Assembly (NCBI GenBank): GCA_003131625.1
Contig: PKVY01000059.1
Coordinates: 62,001 to 126,000 of the forward strand
Length of the DNA stretch: 64,000 nt
Source of the DNA: Acidobacterium sp.
GTDB taxonomy: Bacteria > Acidobacteriota > Terriglobia > Terriglobales > Acidobacteriaceae
Reading direction: 5' to 3'
Made by a program: the position numbers and the translations under genes. Numbering within the stretch: position 1 is the first letter of the stretch; each line of letters begins with the position of its first letter. Under the pieces are notes generated by a model. It was not told the DNA's origin and did not search any database. It saw nothing but the letters and a program-made list of their open reading frames with translations. Positions 25,876-34,641 of the stretch are shown here, piece by piece.

Positions 25876-28800
25876 TCAATAAGCGGTGGAAGTAATGGTG
25901 AAGGCAGCCCAGAAAAAGGGTGCAGACGTGGGCTGGTTGCGCATGATCTTTACTTGGCTTCTGCGTAATGCCTCGCGTGGGTCGAGGTTTTCGCGGAGCA
26001 TTCCGCTGTAGAACGCGATCATGAGTTCTTTCGTGGTCTCATCATCCACGCTCCAAAGCGTGGAAACAACGTGCTTAGCTCCAGCGCTGAGGAAAGCATG
26101 GTTGAGGCCGGTCACACCCTCCCCGCTGAGGTTGTCGCCGGCCGCTGAGTTGCAAGAGCTGAGCACCACGAGATCAGATCGCAAATCGAGGTTTGCGATG
26201 TCGTGGGCTTTCAAGTAACCGAAGACCGGCTGACCGTATTGATCAACAAGTGAGAGAACAATTCCGGAAAAAGTCGGAATGCTTTCATCGAGTATGCCGT
26301 GCGTGGCCAGATGCAGAATCCTGTACTCGCTCAACGGTGCGGCGAAAAGCGTTTGCAAGTTAGCATCGAAATCAAGGTAGATAGCCGTGCGCTCAGGGCC
26401 AGCGAGGGCGGCAATTGCCTTGGCTTCATCGCGCGTGCCGAGTAGGCGTTTGAGCGCTGGAGCGATCGACAGGAGACTGCTGTTCCCGGGTGAATCCCTG
26501 ATGCTGTGCACGCGAGGATCGTTAGGATCAAAGACTGGATCCGCAAGTATCGCCACGTCGCCTCGGAAGGAAACCTGCTCAGACGGCTCACGCGGCGCCA
26601 AAAGAACTGAGATTGAAGGCGTCAGAACGACTTGGTGATCTATGGCAATTGGCTGCCGTCCGCCTTCGCAGCCACTCTCAGGTAAGGCCGCGAATGGCAG
26701 CAGGTCAAGCTCGCCATCGGGCACAATCGTCAGATCTTTCATGCGCGTCGTAAGAAATGGCGCTAGCAGGATGCAGGACAGATTGGCGGCAACGTGCGGC
26801 AGATTCCTGTCGGCAGCTTCGACGCGCTGGCGATGCTCCTCAAAGCGTTCCCGGGCTCGTGGAATTCGCGCTGTTGCTAGCTCGCGCCACTTTCTTACGG
26901 CTGCTTCGATAATGCGTCTCGCCGGCAGAACATAGCTGTCGATCTTGCCCCTGTCGATCACCCAAACATAACTGTGTTCTGTTCCCAGAGCGTACTCTAC
27001 CAAAGTGGAATCGAGGTTCCGGCTCCTCTCCACGATTTCGACAGCCGAGAGCGTCCGGTTTGAGAGCAAGGCAGAGTCGGCAGCCGTGGTCTTCTGCTCG
27101 TCTTCCGCACGTTCTAGCGAATCGATCGCTTGGGTAAGCGCGGCTGCATTGGCGTCCAGTTCGCGTTTGTGTCCGCCTTCCAACATCAGTTTGAGCCGCT
27201 GGTCGTACGCGCGATCGACAGCACGATGCAATTCGAATGATGCTTGGAAGAGAGAGCCCGATGCTGCGCTTCGCTTTTTCCCAAGGGCATCGGAATCGCG
27301 TGTCGCCAAGGCGTCAAGCAGCGTGAGCGCCCTGCCCGACTCGCTGACTTCAAGCGCCTGCGCAGCGGGGGCCGTGGAAGATGGTTTCCGTTCCTGATCG
27401 CGCATCAGAACTTCGATGAGGAGTTCGTGACACTGGCGCACGTGGGCAAAGTAAGCGGCCTGCAAATCCGCGTTGCGCACTGCGCGCCTTTGCGCCTCGA
27501 TACCGTCGAGCGCAGTCCGGAGATCGCGTTTGGCGTCTTCGTTTCGTTCTGCATCGAATTCGGACTGCGCAATCCTGTAGTGAGCCTCGATCTGCACTTC
27601 GGGGTCCGCGGCAGACCGGCTGAGCGGCAGTACCGCTTCGAATAGGCGGCGGGCCTTGTCCCGGTGACCCAGGAGTTCGAGGACACCTCCCCAGTCCATG
27701 AGCGCGCGCGCCTGGAGCCCCGGATTGCCTATGCTGCCGCTCAGGTCGGACGCGCGCCGGAAGCTTGCAATCGCCTGCTCATTCTGGCCCAGCGCGTGCT
27801 GAACGTCCCCGAGCCGCAGGAATGCAGTCGCGGTCCATTTCAGGTGATGAAAGGGCTCGAAAAGCGTAACCGATTTCTGGCAATTTCCCAGAGCTTCGTA
27901 GAGGCGGCCCGCGCGCATTTGGAATTCGCACAGTTGGCTCAATTCGTACGACACGCCTGCTTCTCTGGCTTTGCCTTCGATTTTGCGCGCAATCTGCATG
28001 GCCTGCTCTGTGTAGGCAATCGCATCTGGGATTTGGTTCAGCGCGCCATAGTCGTCGGCGATGTCCGTCAGCAAATACTCAAGATAGGTGAGTTTGCCGG
28101 ATTGCTGGATCAGGGGAATGATGCTCGACTGCCGCACCAGAGCGATGTAGGGATCACCGCTGAATTGCTGGTTGTTGGCCATATCCGATAAGCCGATGGC
28201 CGCGTCACGGCTGTCCCCAGCTCTTTGAAACAGGACTTCGGCACGCTGCAGCAGGCCAAGTGCGTTCGTCATCTTACGTTCGTCCTGCTCGATCCAGGCA
28301 CTGCAACGGAGAGCCCGCGCCAGTGTCTCCGTGGCATGAGCATGAGTGCTTAATCGGACTGCTTTCTCGATATCGACATTCTCGGCGGAAGCAAATCTCC
28401 AATACTCTGACTCGGCTCGGTCTGCCAGCGAATCGGCCTTCAGCCACTCGTCGCTCAATGCGCTGCTCTGGCGTATGGCTTCCTCGGCATAGCGGCCGGC
28501 CGATTTACTGTCCTCCCGCTCCAGATAAAGCTGCGCCTGGAGATTGGCAACCCATGCCCGAAAGAAGGCCCTCCGAGCGCAAAACATCCGGGCGCGCTCC
28601 AGCGCGGCGAGTGCGGCTGGATAATCGCTCAGCTCAAGCCAGGCCTGCGACTCTCCGGCTAGTGCGAGCAACTCTCCTCCCCGATCGCCGACTGCCGCCC
28701 ACGCCTTCCCTGCTTGCCTGAAGCGCGCAATGGAGGCTCGCACCGGCGCTTCCTGCGGCGAGCCAGCGAGCGACCGCGCGGCAGCAAAGGCGGCTTCCGC

Positions 28801-29244
28801 CTCTCGAAGCCCTTTGACGCTCGCAGCAGAGAATGTCTGAAGCTCGAGGCGAAACGACGCCCCATCGGCATCGTCCGCGGCGGACCTCATGCGAGCAACC
28901 AGCCGGTATTGTCCTGTCTCAGCGCAAGGAAATGAAAGGGCCAGCCATTGAGGCAGCTCGACCTCGGACCCGCTGAGTTGTTGGCCGCCTGGTGAGAGAA
29001 CGGCGAACTCGAGCCCGGGAGCGCTGGTTTCGATCAAGATTTCGGCTTCGCGCCCGCCTGTGGCGTCGAGCCTTAGGACCAGCGAATCTCCCCTGTTGAG
29101 ACTGAAGAAAGTCGGCACGTGCGGAAGCAGGGTGCCACTAGGTTCCTGCGCTCCGATGCCTACCGAACCTGCAGTTAAGAAGAAAAAAATGACAAAGTAG
29201 CGCAATGAGCGGAACTCTTCGCAGTGCTTCCGGGGAAGCCACAT
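25876..29244 (-). CDS. TPR-CHAT caspase-like peptidase with N-terminal signal/anchor
   Basis: 1122 aa. Residues 14-34 (LRYFVIFFFLTAGSVGIGAQ) form a signal peptide or anchor. Residues 40-150 are a beta domain like those preceding many extracellular peptidases. About 160-650 are tetratricopeptide-type helical repeats (for example ALNQIPDAIAYTEQAMQIAR). The C-terminal 300 residues form a CHAT domain with the catalytic dyad His982 (HLATHGI) and Cys1031 (LSSCNSAAGD). CHAT enzymes are caspase-fold proteases, some activated by partners binding the repeats, as in TPR-CHAT/Csx29 and gasdermin systems. It is the third gene of an operon with the GHQSS-repeat protein (19 nt upstream) and the C11 peptidase. 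Export would separate it from that cytoplasmic peptidase. Confidence 0.9.
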   Translation of the reverse strand: MWLPRKHCEEFRSLRYFVIFFFLTAGSVGIGAQEPSGTLLPHVPTFFSLNRGDSLVLRLDATGGREAEILIETSAPGLEFAVLSPGGQQLSGSEVELPQWLALSFPCAETGQYRLVARMRSAADDADGASFRLELQTFSAASVKGLREAEAAFAAARSLAGSPQEAPVRASIARFRQAGKAWAAVGDRGGELLALAGESQAWLELSDYPAALAALERARMFCARRAFFRAWVANLQAQLYLEREDSKSAGRYAEEAIRQSSALSDEWLKADSLADRAESEYWRFASAENVDIEKAVRLSTHAHATETLARALRCSAWIEQDERKMTNALGLLQRAEVLFQRAGDSRDAAIGLSDMANNQQFSGDPYIALVRQSSIIPLIQQSGKLTYLEYLLTDIADDYGALNQIPDAIAYTEQAMQIARKIEGKAREAGVSYELSQLCEFQMRAGRLYEALGNCQKSVTLFEPFHHLKWTATAFLRLGDVQHALGQNEQAIASFRRASDLSGSIGNPGLQARALMDWGGVLELLGHRDKARRLFEAVLPLSRSAADPEVQIEAHYRIAQSEFDAERNEDAKRDLRTALDGIEAQRRAVRNADLQAAYFAHVRQCHELLIEVLMRDQERKPSSTAPAAQALEVSESGRALTLLDALATRDSDALGKKRSAASGSLFQASFELHRAVDRAYDQRLKLMLEGGHKRELDANAAALTQAIDSLERAEDEQKTTAADSALLSNRTLSAVEIVERSRNLDSTLVEYALGTEHSYVWVIDRGKIDSYVLPARRIIEAAVRKWRELATARIPRARERFEEHRQRVEAADRNLPHVAANLSCILLAPFLTTRMKDLTIVPDGELDLLPFAALPESGCEGGRQPIAIDHQVVLTPSISVLLAPREPSEQVSFRGDVAILADPVFDPNDPRVHSIRDSPGNSSLLSIAPALKRLLGTRDEAKAIAALAGPERTAIYLDFDANLQTLFAAPLSEYRILHLATHGILDESIPTFSGIVLSLVDQYGQPVFGYLKAHDIANLDLRSDLVVLSSCNSAAGDNLSGEGVTGLNHAFLSAGAKHVVSTLWSVDDETTKELMIAFYSGMLRENLDPREALRRSQVKIMRNQPTSAPFFWAAFTITSTAY

Positions 29245-29263
29245 CGAACGCTACCTCACGGAG

Positions 29264-29656
29264 TTATGGTTGAACGGGGCCTGGAGGAGTGGTTGCTGCC
29301 CGGCGAATATTGCCATCCGAGTCGTATGTGCCGTCCACATCGGTGCCGTCCCCCTCGTCATCACTATCGGAACCGATGTCCCCAGTTTGCGACGCGGTTA
29401 ATACTCCAGCCGGCCAACGAACTGTCAGGTTCACTTCTGCGTCGCCTGCCGGGCCGAATGTCTCGACAGTTGCGCGGAGCACCACACCCGCTGTTCCCGC
29501 ACTGAGTTGATATTGTCCTTCTTCGGGGTGGTGTCCTGAGCTTTGGTGTCCCGAGCTTTGGTGTCCCGAGCTTTGGTGTCCCGAACTTTGGTGTCCCGAA
29601 CTTTGGTGCCCCAAGTGGCCCGGTGCGATCCTCTTTGTGCTGCCGATGCGTGCCAT
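29264..29656 (-). CDS. Small GHQSS-repeat protein, candidate peptidase substrate or regulator
   Basis: 130 aa with no known family. Residues 16-40 are five perfect GHQSS repeats after a basic start (MARIGSTKRIAPGHL). Residues 48-85 form a beta-like segment (YQLSAGTAGVVLRATVETFG). Residues 91-112 are strongly acidic (DIGSDSDDEGDGTDVDGTYD) and recall calcium-binding loops. A dibasic NIRRAATTPPG tail ends the protein. An ATG with a GAGGAG site lies at 29656. It is encoded between a C11 peptidase gene (60 nt upstream) and the CHAT peptidase gene. Clostripain-family enzymes cleave after arginine, so the RR site is a plausible cut site. That role is inference. Confidence 0.7.
   Translation of the reverse strand: MARIGSTKRIAPGHLGHQSSGHQSSGHQSSGHQSSGHQSSGHHPEEGQYQLSAGTAGVVLRATVETFGPAGDAEVNLTVRWPAGVLTASQTGDIGSDSDDEGDGTDVDGTYDSDGNIRRAATTPPGPVQP
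29537..29611 (-). repeat. Five tandem 15-bp units encoding GHQSS
   Basis: The plus-strand unit is tgagctttggtgtcc with one- or two-base variants (gag/gaa, tcc/cct), five times without gaps. Because protein identity is kept while codons vary slightly, the repeat is probably selected at the protein level. Confidence 0.9.
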
Positions 29657-29716
29657 TTCTTCTGCTCCTCGGTAGAGTTTTGGGATTCTGTGCTTCGTTT
29701 TCGTTCTTGCAATGCT

Positions 29717-31093
29717 TCAGTGGGCATTGGTGAGAGGAACCACCAGTGCATGCTGTCGGCGCAGTTCCGCGGCTGCGTCGTGCATTGCCACCAGAAATTT
29801 ATCCCAACCTGTGCTCACTGCGAACCTGCTTTCCGGGTAGCCTCTGCGCAAGTACGCGATCGATCGCTCCCTTTCCATCATCTTAATGTTCGTGAACTGG
29901 ATCCATGATGGAAACCAGATTGACAGACCGTTCGATTGCATGAGCTTTATCTTGCTCCCCTTTGGCGAATAGTCCCAATCGACAACGAACTTTTCCAAGT
30001 CCTTGATTGTCTGGTCGCAGGCCTTGTCTACTTCCGGGTCCCGCAATGTGATCTTCAAAAACCTGCAGAAGCAGCCAAGATCGAGGAACCCGTCCGGATC
30101 ATAGATCGGGGAGTAATTCCGCGCTTCAAGAATATTCACGACTCCCCCGGGCTTCGAGACCGCCTTAGTAAGTACGCCAGCCAGGTACTTGATGGCTTGC
30201 TGTAGCTCGCCCATCAGAGATAGCTCAAGGGTAGAGATCGCCAGATAATCATCTCTGTCACCGGCGTAGGACGCAATGAATCCCTTCTGGACTATCGCCG
30301 CAGCCGCTTTGGCATCATTCGGCGGATTTGCCACGAGCCCTTTCAGGATTGGGCCCAGAGGCCAGTCCCGATACGGTAGCGCCGTTTGCGATGCAATGCC
30401 AATCTCTGCGCAATCGGCTAGTTCACTCCAGGCTTCGGCCATCGCCATATTGCATGAGGCCAGTCCCAAAATGGCCGGCTTCTTGGTTTCCGGAAGCATC
30501 CGGGAGGCAGCCCTGATGGACCCGGCGACCTGCGCATTTGTAGGGTTCGTCCCGAGAGAATCGTCAGGAAGCAAGGTGACAATGCGTTCCGCCTCAGGAG
30601 ACAGCGGCGCGAGGGACAGGCCTGACAGCTGGGCCCTGAAATCTGTCCCTGATATCGGCCGGATTCGAGGCGCAACCATCTCCAGCGCCTGAACGCCTTG
30701 CCTATCCGTGTGTGAATGCAGCCCGGGGGGCATGAAATCGTCGATTCCATATCCATGCCCGCACAGCACGATCATCGTTTTCTGCGCCGGGCACGCGTTC
30801 GCAGACCACTTGAGGAAATCCGCAATGGACCGCAAGTTGAGCGAAGTCCCTGAAACCGTCGGCGATATCGCCAGCGGAGCCGACGCCGAGGGAACCTCCG
30901 GCAATATATAGCGCCGGGTCTTACTGTGCGGCAAGTTCATTTGCGCCGTCACATAGACATGGTCACTTGACCCCACATACGCCATCTGCACCAGGTTCTT
31001 AATCGCCCACGCGCGTGCTTGAGCCTCGGGTACGTCCGCAGCAAAGTAGACATACAGAGCCCACTCTTTGAGAGGCTTCGGTGTGTCAGTCAT
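29717..31093 (-). CDS. Clostripain-like cysteine peptidase (family C11)
   Basis: 458 aa, no signal peptide, so probably cytoplasmic. The caspase-like catalytic dyad is His113 in IVLCGHGYGIDDF and Cys214 in LGLASCNMAMAEAWSELA, with ASQTALPYRDWP completing the substrate pocket. The C-terminal half is helical with LMQSNGLSIWFPS, a typical C11 segment. Known C11 enzymes (clostripain, PmC11) are calcium-responsive, self-processing and arginine/lysine-specific. It is the first gene of the three-gene operon with the GHQSS protein and the CHAT peptidase, and an AAGGA ribosome site lies upstream. It is divergent from a sigma factor gene. Confidence 0.88.
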   Translation of the reverse strand: MTDTPKPLKEWALYVYFAADVPEAQARAWAIKNLVQMAYVGSSDHVYVTAQMNLPHSKTRRYILPEVPSASAPLAISPTVSGTSLNLRSIADFLKWSANACPAQKTMIVLCGHGYGIDDFMPPGLHSHTDRQGVQALEMVAPRIRPISGTDFRAQLSGLSLAPLSPEAERIVTLLPDDSLGTNPTNAQVAGSIRAASRMLPETKKPAILGLASCNMAMAEAWSELADCAEIGIASQTALPYRDWPLGPILKGLVANPPNDAKAAAAIVQKGFIASYAGDRDDYLAISTLELSLMGELQQAIKYLAGVLTKAVSKPGGVVNILEARNYSPIYDPDGFLDLGCFCRFLKITLRDPEVDKACDQTIKDLEKFVVDWDYSPKGSKIKLMQSNGLSIWFPSWIQFTNIKMMERERSIAYLRRGYPESRFAVSTGWDKFLVAMHDAAAELRRQHALVVPLTNAH

Positions 31094-31371
31094 GTCCTAT
31101 CCTTCGATCCCAACCAGCAAGAGGGAGAAGATGTAGCGGATAATAGCACGCATTACCGCGCGCACTAATCGATTTTTGGATTCAGCGCAAAGCGCCATCG
31201 AATGCCCTTAATGGAGATTGGGCAAAGGAGAATCCAAGAGACAAGCAGATCGAAAAAATAGACAACAGGTGAAGCAGATGCCACAATACGCTCGTCGCCT
31301 AATGCAGCTTGACGCCACATCCGCGGTCAAACCCGCGCTGGGCTGCGCCGTACCTTGGGTTCTCGATCACC
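31094..31371. promoter_or_regulatory. Divergent control region of peptidase operon and sigma factor
   Basis: The 278-bp gap between the C11 gene and the sigma factor gene must contain both promoters. It is AT-richer than its flanks (attaatcgatttttggattc-like stretch near 31165 and gatcgaaaaaatagacaaca near 31250). No clear -35/-10 pair was assigned. Confidence 0.4.
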
Positions 31372-31953
31372 ATGAAGACATCCGCCGAGCTCGACAATCT
31401 GCTCCTCTGGCTAGGACAGGACGCGGCTACGGGCGCCAGGCGTTACGTGGAACTCCGCCGGAAGCTCGTGACGCTATTTGCATTTCGGGGTTGCGAAGCG
31501 GCCGAAGAACTGGCCGACGAGACCATGGACCGCACGGCACGTACAATTCTCAAGCCAGGATTCTCATTTGAAGGCAATCCGATGGCTTACCTGCACGGCG
31601 TTGCGCGGAACGTGCATCTTGAGTACTTGCGCCGGAACCGCACGGTGAGCCAAGAGCTGTTGCCTGAACTTGCCGATTGTGTTGCTCAGCCATCTTCCGG
31701 CACTTCTGAGGTCGAGCAGCAACATAAATGCCTTGATCAATGTTTGGCGCGCCTGCCCAGAGAGAAGCGGTCCCTGTTGCTGCGTTACTATCGGGGTGAA
31801 AAATCGGCTAAGATCGACGCAAGGATGCAACTTGCTCAAGAAGAAGGGGTTGAAGTAACTACGTTGCGGATTCAACTCTTTCGCTTGCGGAAATCCCTTC
31901 GTCGCTGTGTAGAACGTTGCACCAGGTCCATGGAAATGGAAATGCGATTCTAA
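31372..31953 (+). CDS. Sigma-70-family (ECF-like) sigma factor
   Basis: 193 aa. Region 2 covers residues 20-95 (AAEELADETMDRTARTIL, then NPMAYLHGVARNVHLEYLRR, the -10 recognition helix). Region 4 covers about 115-180 (CLARLPREKRSLLLRYYRG, with VEVTTLRIQLFRLRKSLRRC as recognition helix). The ATG at 31372 is chosen because an upstream in-frame codon would add 21 non-conserved residues. The following gene encodes a membrane protein 27 nt downstream, the usual place for an anti-sigma factor. The divergent peptidase operon is the obvious candidate regulon. Confidence 0.82.
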   Translation: MKTSAELDNLLLWLGQDAATGARRYVELRRKLVTLFAFRGCEAAEELADETMDRTARTILKPGFSFEGNPMAYLHGVARNVHLEYLRRNRTVSQELLPELADCVAQPSSGTSEVEQQHKCLDQCLARLPREKRSLLLRYYRGEKSAKIDARMQLAQEEGVEVTTLRIQLFRLRKSLRRCVERCTRSMEMEMRF

Positions 31954-31980
31954 GCACTCTAATCGTATACGCGATTCGAA

Positions 31981-32874
31981 ATGTTCACGGACGAAAAATA
32001 TCGCGCGTTCATTCTGCGGATGGCCGATGCTGAAACTGAGGCCGCTATCGAGGAAGGAATTCTCGACGGCCGGATTGACCCAGATCACCTTCGACAGATT
32101 GAGGAAGAGTTGATCGACGATCATCTCTTTGGGCTTCTTTCGACAGAAGAAGAGCCCATTTTTCGCTCGGAGTTTCTCTCAGCCCCTGAGCGCCTCCGTA
32201 AGCTAAATTTTGCCGCTGTTTTGAAGGAACATGCTACCCGGCAGACGCCGGAAGTAAGGCGCAGCACTGTCTTTGGGAAGCTTCGTGGAATGGTAGCAAA
32301 GCCCTGGCTTCTTCCGCCTGCTACGGCCATGATTTGTGCGGTACTGGCCATCGTATGGCTCGCGGACCGCAATTTGAGCTTGAGCCACGAGTTGAGCCAG
32401 CTGACCCATGAGAACGACGAGCATCAGCGGGTAATCGCATCCATGCAAGCGGAGCAGCAGCTCCGTGCTAGTCATTCCTCCCCTTCTATTCGTCCGACCG
32501 AGACTCTGCCAAGTCCGGTGGCCATCGAAGATCAGACATCCATTATCGAATTGTCTCCGGGAGTAAACCGTGGTCTCGCCGTCGTACCCGTATTGAACCT
32601 TAAGAAACGAGCAAGCACCGTCACCATCGTGTTGGAACTTCCATTCGCGCCAGAGGCCACCGTCCGCGAAGAATTGCGAAACTCGAATAACAAACAAATC
32701 TGGAGCCAGCAATTCTCCGACCCCTCCGGCATCTCGACCCATGGACTTTCCACCATCGTGCTTCCGGCACGGCTATTCGCCACCGGCGAATACCGCTTGC
32801 GCGTCGAAGCAGACGCCGACGGAGATGAGCCCCCGAGCAGGGCAATCTATTTGTTTCGCGTCCGAAAAGACTAA
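31981..32874 (+). CDS. Single-pass membrane protein, possible anti-sigma factor
   Basis: 297 aa. Residues 1-100 are hydrophilic, acidic and helical (the position of an anti-sigma domain, although no zinc motif HxxxCxxC is present). One transmembrane segment lies at about 110-130 (LLPPATAMICAVLAIVWLA). It is followed by a short coiled coil (LSHELSQLTHENDEHQRVIA) and an extracytoplasmic beta-rich domain ending YRLRVEADADGDEPPSRA. That order fits an anti-sigma sensor, supported only by layout and position after the sigma gene. Confidence 0.65.
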   Translation: MFTDEKYRAFILRMADAETEAAIEEGILDGRIDPDHLRQIEEELIDDHLFGLLSTEEEPIFRSEFLSAPERLRKLNFAAVLKEHATRQTPEVRRSTVFGKLRGMVAKPWLLPPATAMICAVLAIVWLADRNLSLSHELSQLTHENDEHQRVIASMQAEQQLRASHSSPSIRPTETLPSPVAIEDQTSIIELSPGVNRGLAVVPVLNLKKRASTVTIVLELPFAPEATVREELRNSNNKQIWSQQFSDPSGISTHGLSTIVLPARLFATGEYRLRVEADADGDEPPSRAIYLFRVRKD

Positions 32875-33105
32875 CGTTCTTCGATTCCCTCTGTTCGCCC
32901 CATCTCACACTGGGCCAAACTGCCTCCAATTTCTATTCCTCCATCGAATCTTTAGAACAAAAATTCTTTTGTAATGCTTTTCCCCTCCTTGCATATCTGA
33001 GTAAAGACTCTTCCCGCTGAACCTCATAGGGCGGTGCAAGCAGTCTTCTATTTCTCTCCGGAGAAGGACACCACCTGCATTTGCTTGTTTCCTTGGAGGT
33101 TTTTA

Positions 33106-34632
33106 ATGTCGCAACGGATTCGTTTCTCTCTCCTCTCGATCACATTTCTCTTCGCCCTCAGGTCCACAGCACAGGCGCAACCAAACCCACCCACTAATGT
33201 TGCGCCAACCCCTAGCAATGGATCAGCCCAGGTCTCCTGGGACGCAGTTCCGGGCGCCGTGTCCTATAAAATTTATTGGTCCAAGACTACGCCAGTCACT
33301 AAGCAAAACGCAGAGAGTCCAAGCCCCATCAACGCTGCTGGCACTCAAGCAGCAGCGGCCCCACTGGCCAACGGTACTAAATATTACATCGCCGTGACTG
33401 CGGTCAATCCATCCGGCGAATCCGATCTCTCCAATGAAGTGGGCGTAACCCCTGTCGCGCAGGCAGACGCTCACAACGCGAACCAGCCAAGTACCACAGT
33501 TTCCGCGCCAGTGCAACCTAGCACAAATGTTGGCCAGTCCAGCGACACCAATGTACAGAACCCAACGATGACGTTTGTTCCCTTCAACCCATCCAGCGAG
33601 CCTGTCGTGGCTCAGACGAACAACTTGCCGAATGGCACCATCACCTTCGATAGCGCAGGCGTGGAAAAGCTAGTGAAGGATTCTTGCGCTGGTTCTACAG
33701 CTGCCATGGAAAGCAGTTCCACTTACGTCGTAATCAATGTCATACACCTGACTGGAGGCGCCGATGCGCAGCGCGTCGACTCCAACAACTGGTACATTTA
33801 CAGCCCTCACAAATCTTTCGTGACAGGTTTCGCAGGAGGATGGAAGCTTGCCGATTTCGACGGCGCAACGCGCCTTTACGGAGCGCGAAAAATTCTCCTG
33901 GTTTCCATCGTGGAACATGATTTGACCGCCTACGGCCCTGGCCTCGGTCCTGTCGTTGATTACAGCCTCACCATCACCAAGCAGCAAGCCACCAACGTGT
34001 CGGATGCAGTTCAGCTTCTCGGTCTTGTTTTCCCCAATAAAGCCGCGGCCGGAAACCCTGGAGACCATCCAAACTACTGGGCCTGCAGCACAGTTCCCGT
34101 CGCCTACAAGACTTCGACGATTAAAGTCAGCCTCTCTTACACCGCAGCCAACAATAGCCCTTACACCGCGTCGCAAACCTTCGTCAACGAGGCAAAGGAA
34201 CACTGGGATGTATCCTTCGCTCTACCTGTCAAGAAGGCGAGCGCTCTCCAATACAACTCCACGGCCAACACGGTTACCGCATCGCAGATCAACAAGTCAG
34301 CGCTCTATGCGGTCTTCGATTTCTATCCCTACCCTGTCGACCTGAAGAACAGCAAGTTCAACTTCATTCCAGGCATCTTCGCTGGCGTCGCAATGAATTC
34401 GCAGCCCTTACACTCGCTTATCTTCGGCGCTTCCGTGGGAACGAAGTTCGCGCAATTCTATGCCGGCGCCCTGCTTCTTAAGCAGCAGAACCTGTCCGGT
34501 CTCTCCACAGGCGGCACGGGAAGCCCGGCACAGGTCGCGAGCGAGACCAGCTACGTATATCAACCACAATTCAGTGTCGGGATTAAGATCTCGATTTCCG
34601 CCACTGCCTCAGCTCTCAAGGGTTCAAAATAG
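33106..34632 (+). CDS. Secreted fibronectin type III-domain protein
   Basis: 508 aa. A signal peptide (residues 1-24, cut near AQAQ) precedes one FN3 domain (about 25-115: PPTNVAPTPSNGSAQVSWDA, then YYIAVTAVNPSGESDLSNEV). Residues 120-160 are a Thr/Ser/Pro linker. The remaining 340 residues match no family I recognise, and the last 90 (FIPGIFAGVAMNSQPLHSL, GASVGTKFAQFYAGALLL) have alternating strands like an outer-membrane or channel-type domain. The ATG at 33106 follows TTGGAGG. An open frame from 33034 adds only untypical residues. It lies 230 bp after the membrane protein gene. Confidence 0.75.
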   Translation: MSQRIRFSLLSITFLFALRSTAQAQPNPPTNVAPTPSNGSAQVSWDAVPGAVSYKIYWSKTTPVTKQNAESPSPINAAGTQAAAAPLANGTKYYIAVTAVNPSGESDLSNEVGVTPVAQADAHNANQPSTTVSAPVQPSTNVGQSSDTNVQNPTMTFVPFNPSSEPVVAQTNNLPNGTITFDSAGVEKLVKDSCAGSTAAMESSSTYVVINVIHLTGGADAQRVDSNNWYIYSPHKSFVTGFAGGWKLADFDGATRLYGARKILLVSIVEHDLTAYGPGLGPVVDYSLTITKQQATNVSDAVQLLGLVFPNKAAAGNPGDHPNYWACSTVPVAYKTSTIKVSLSYTAANNSPYTASQTFVNEAKEHWDVSFALPVKKASALQYNSTANTVTASQINKSALYAVFDFYPYPVDLKNSKFNFIPGIFAGVAMNSQPLHSLIFGASVGTKFAQFYAGALLLKQQNLSGLSTGGTGSPAQVASETSYVYQPQFSVGIKISISATASALKGSK

Positions 34633-34641
34633 AGGCCCGCC

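Noticed and set aside
29537-29611. CRISPR-like repeat array
   Set aside because: Units are 15 bp, directly adjacent without spacers and keep a reading frame; they encode protein repeats.
29264-29656. Bacterial gasdermin activated by the CHAT/C11 peptidases
   Set aside because: The protein is only 130 aa, has no gasdermin-like beta pore core or N-terminal palmitoylation-type cysteine, and is repeat- and acid-rich.
31218-31571. A 117-codon frame before and inside the sigma factor gene
   Set aside because: It overlaps the sigma factor out of frame, has no motif, and the sigma reading has clear regions 2 and 4.
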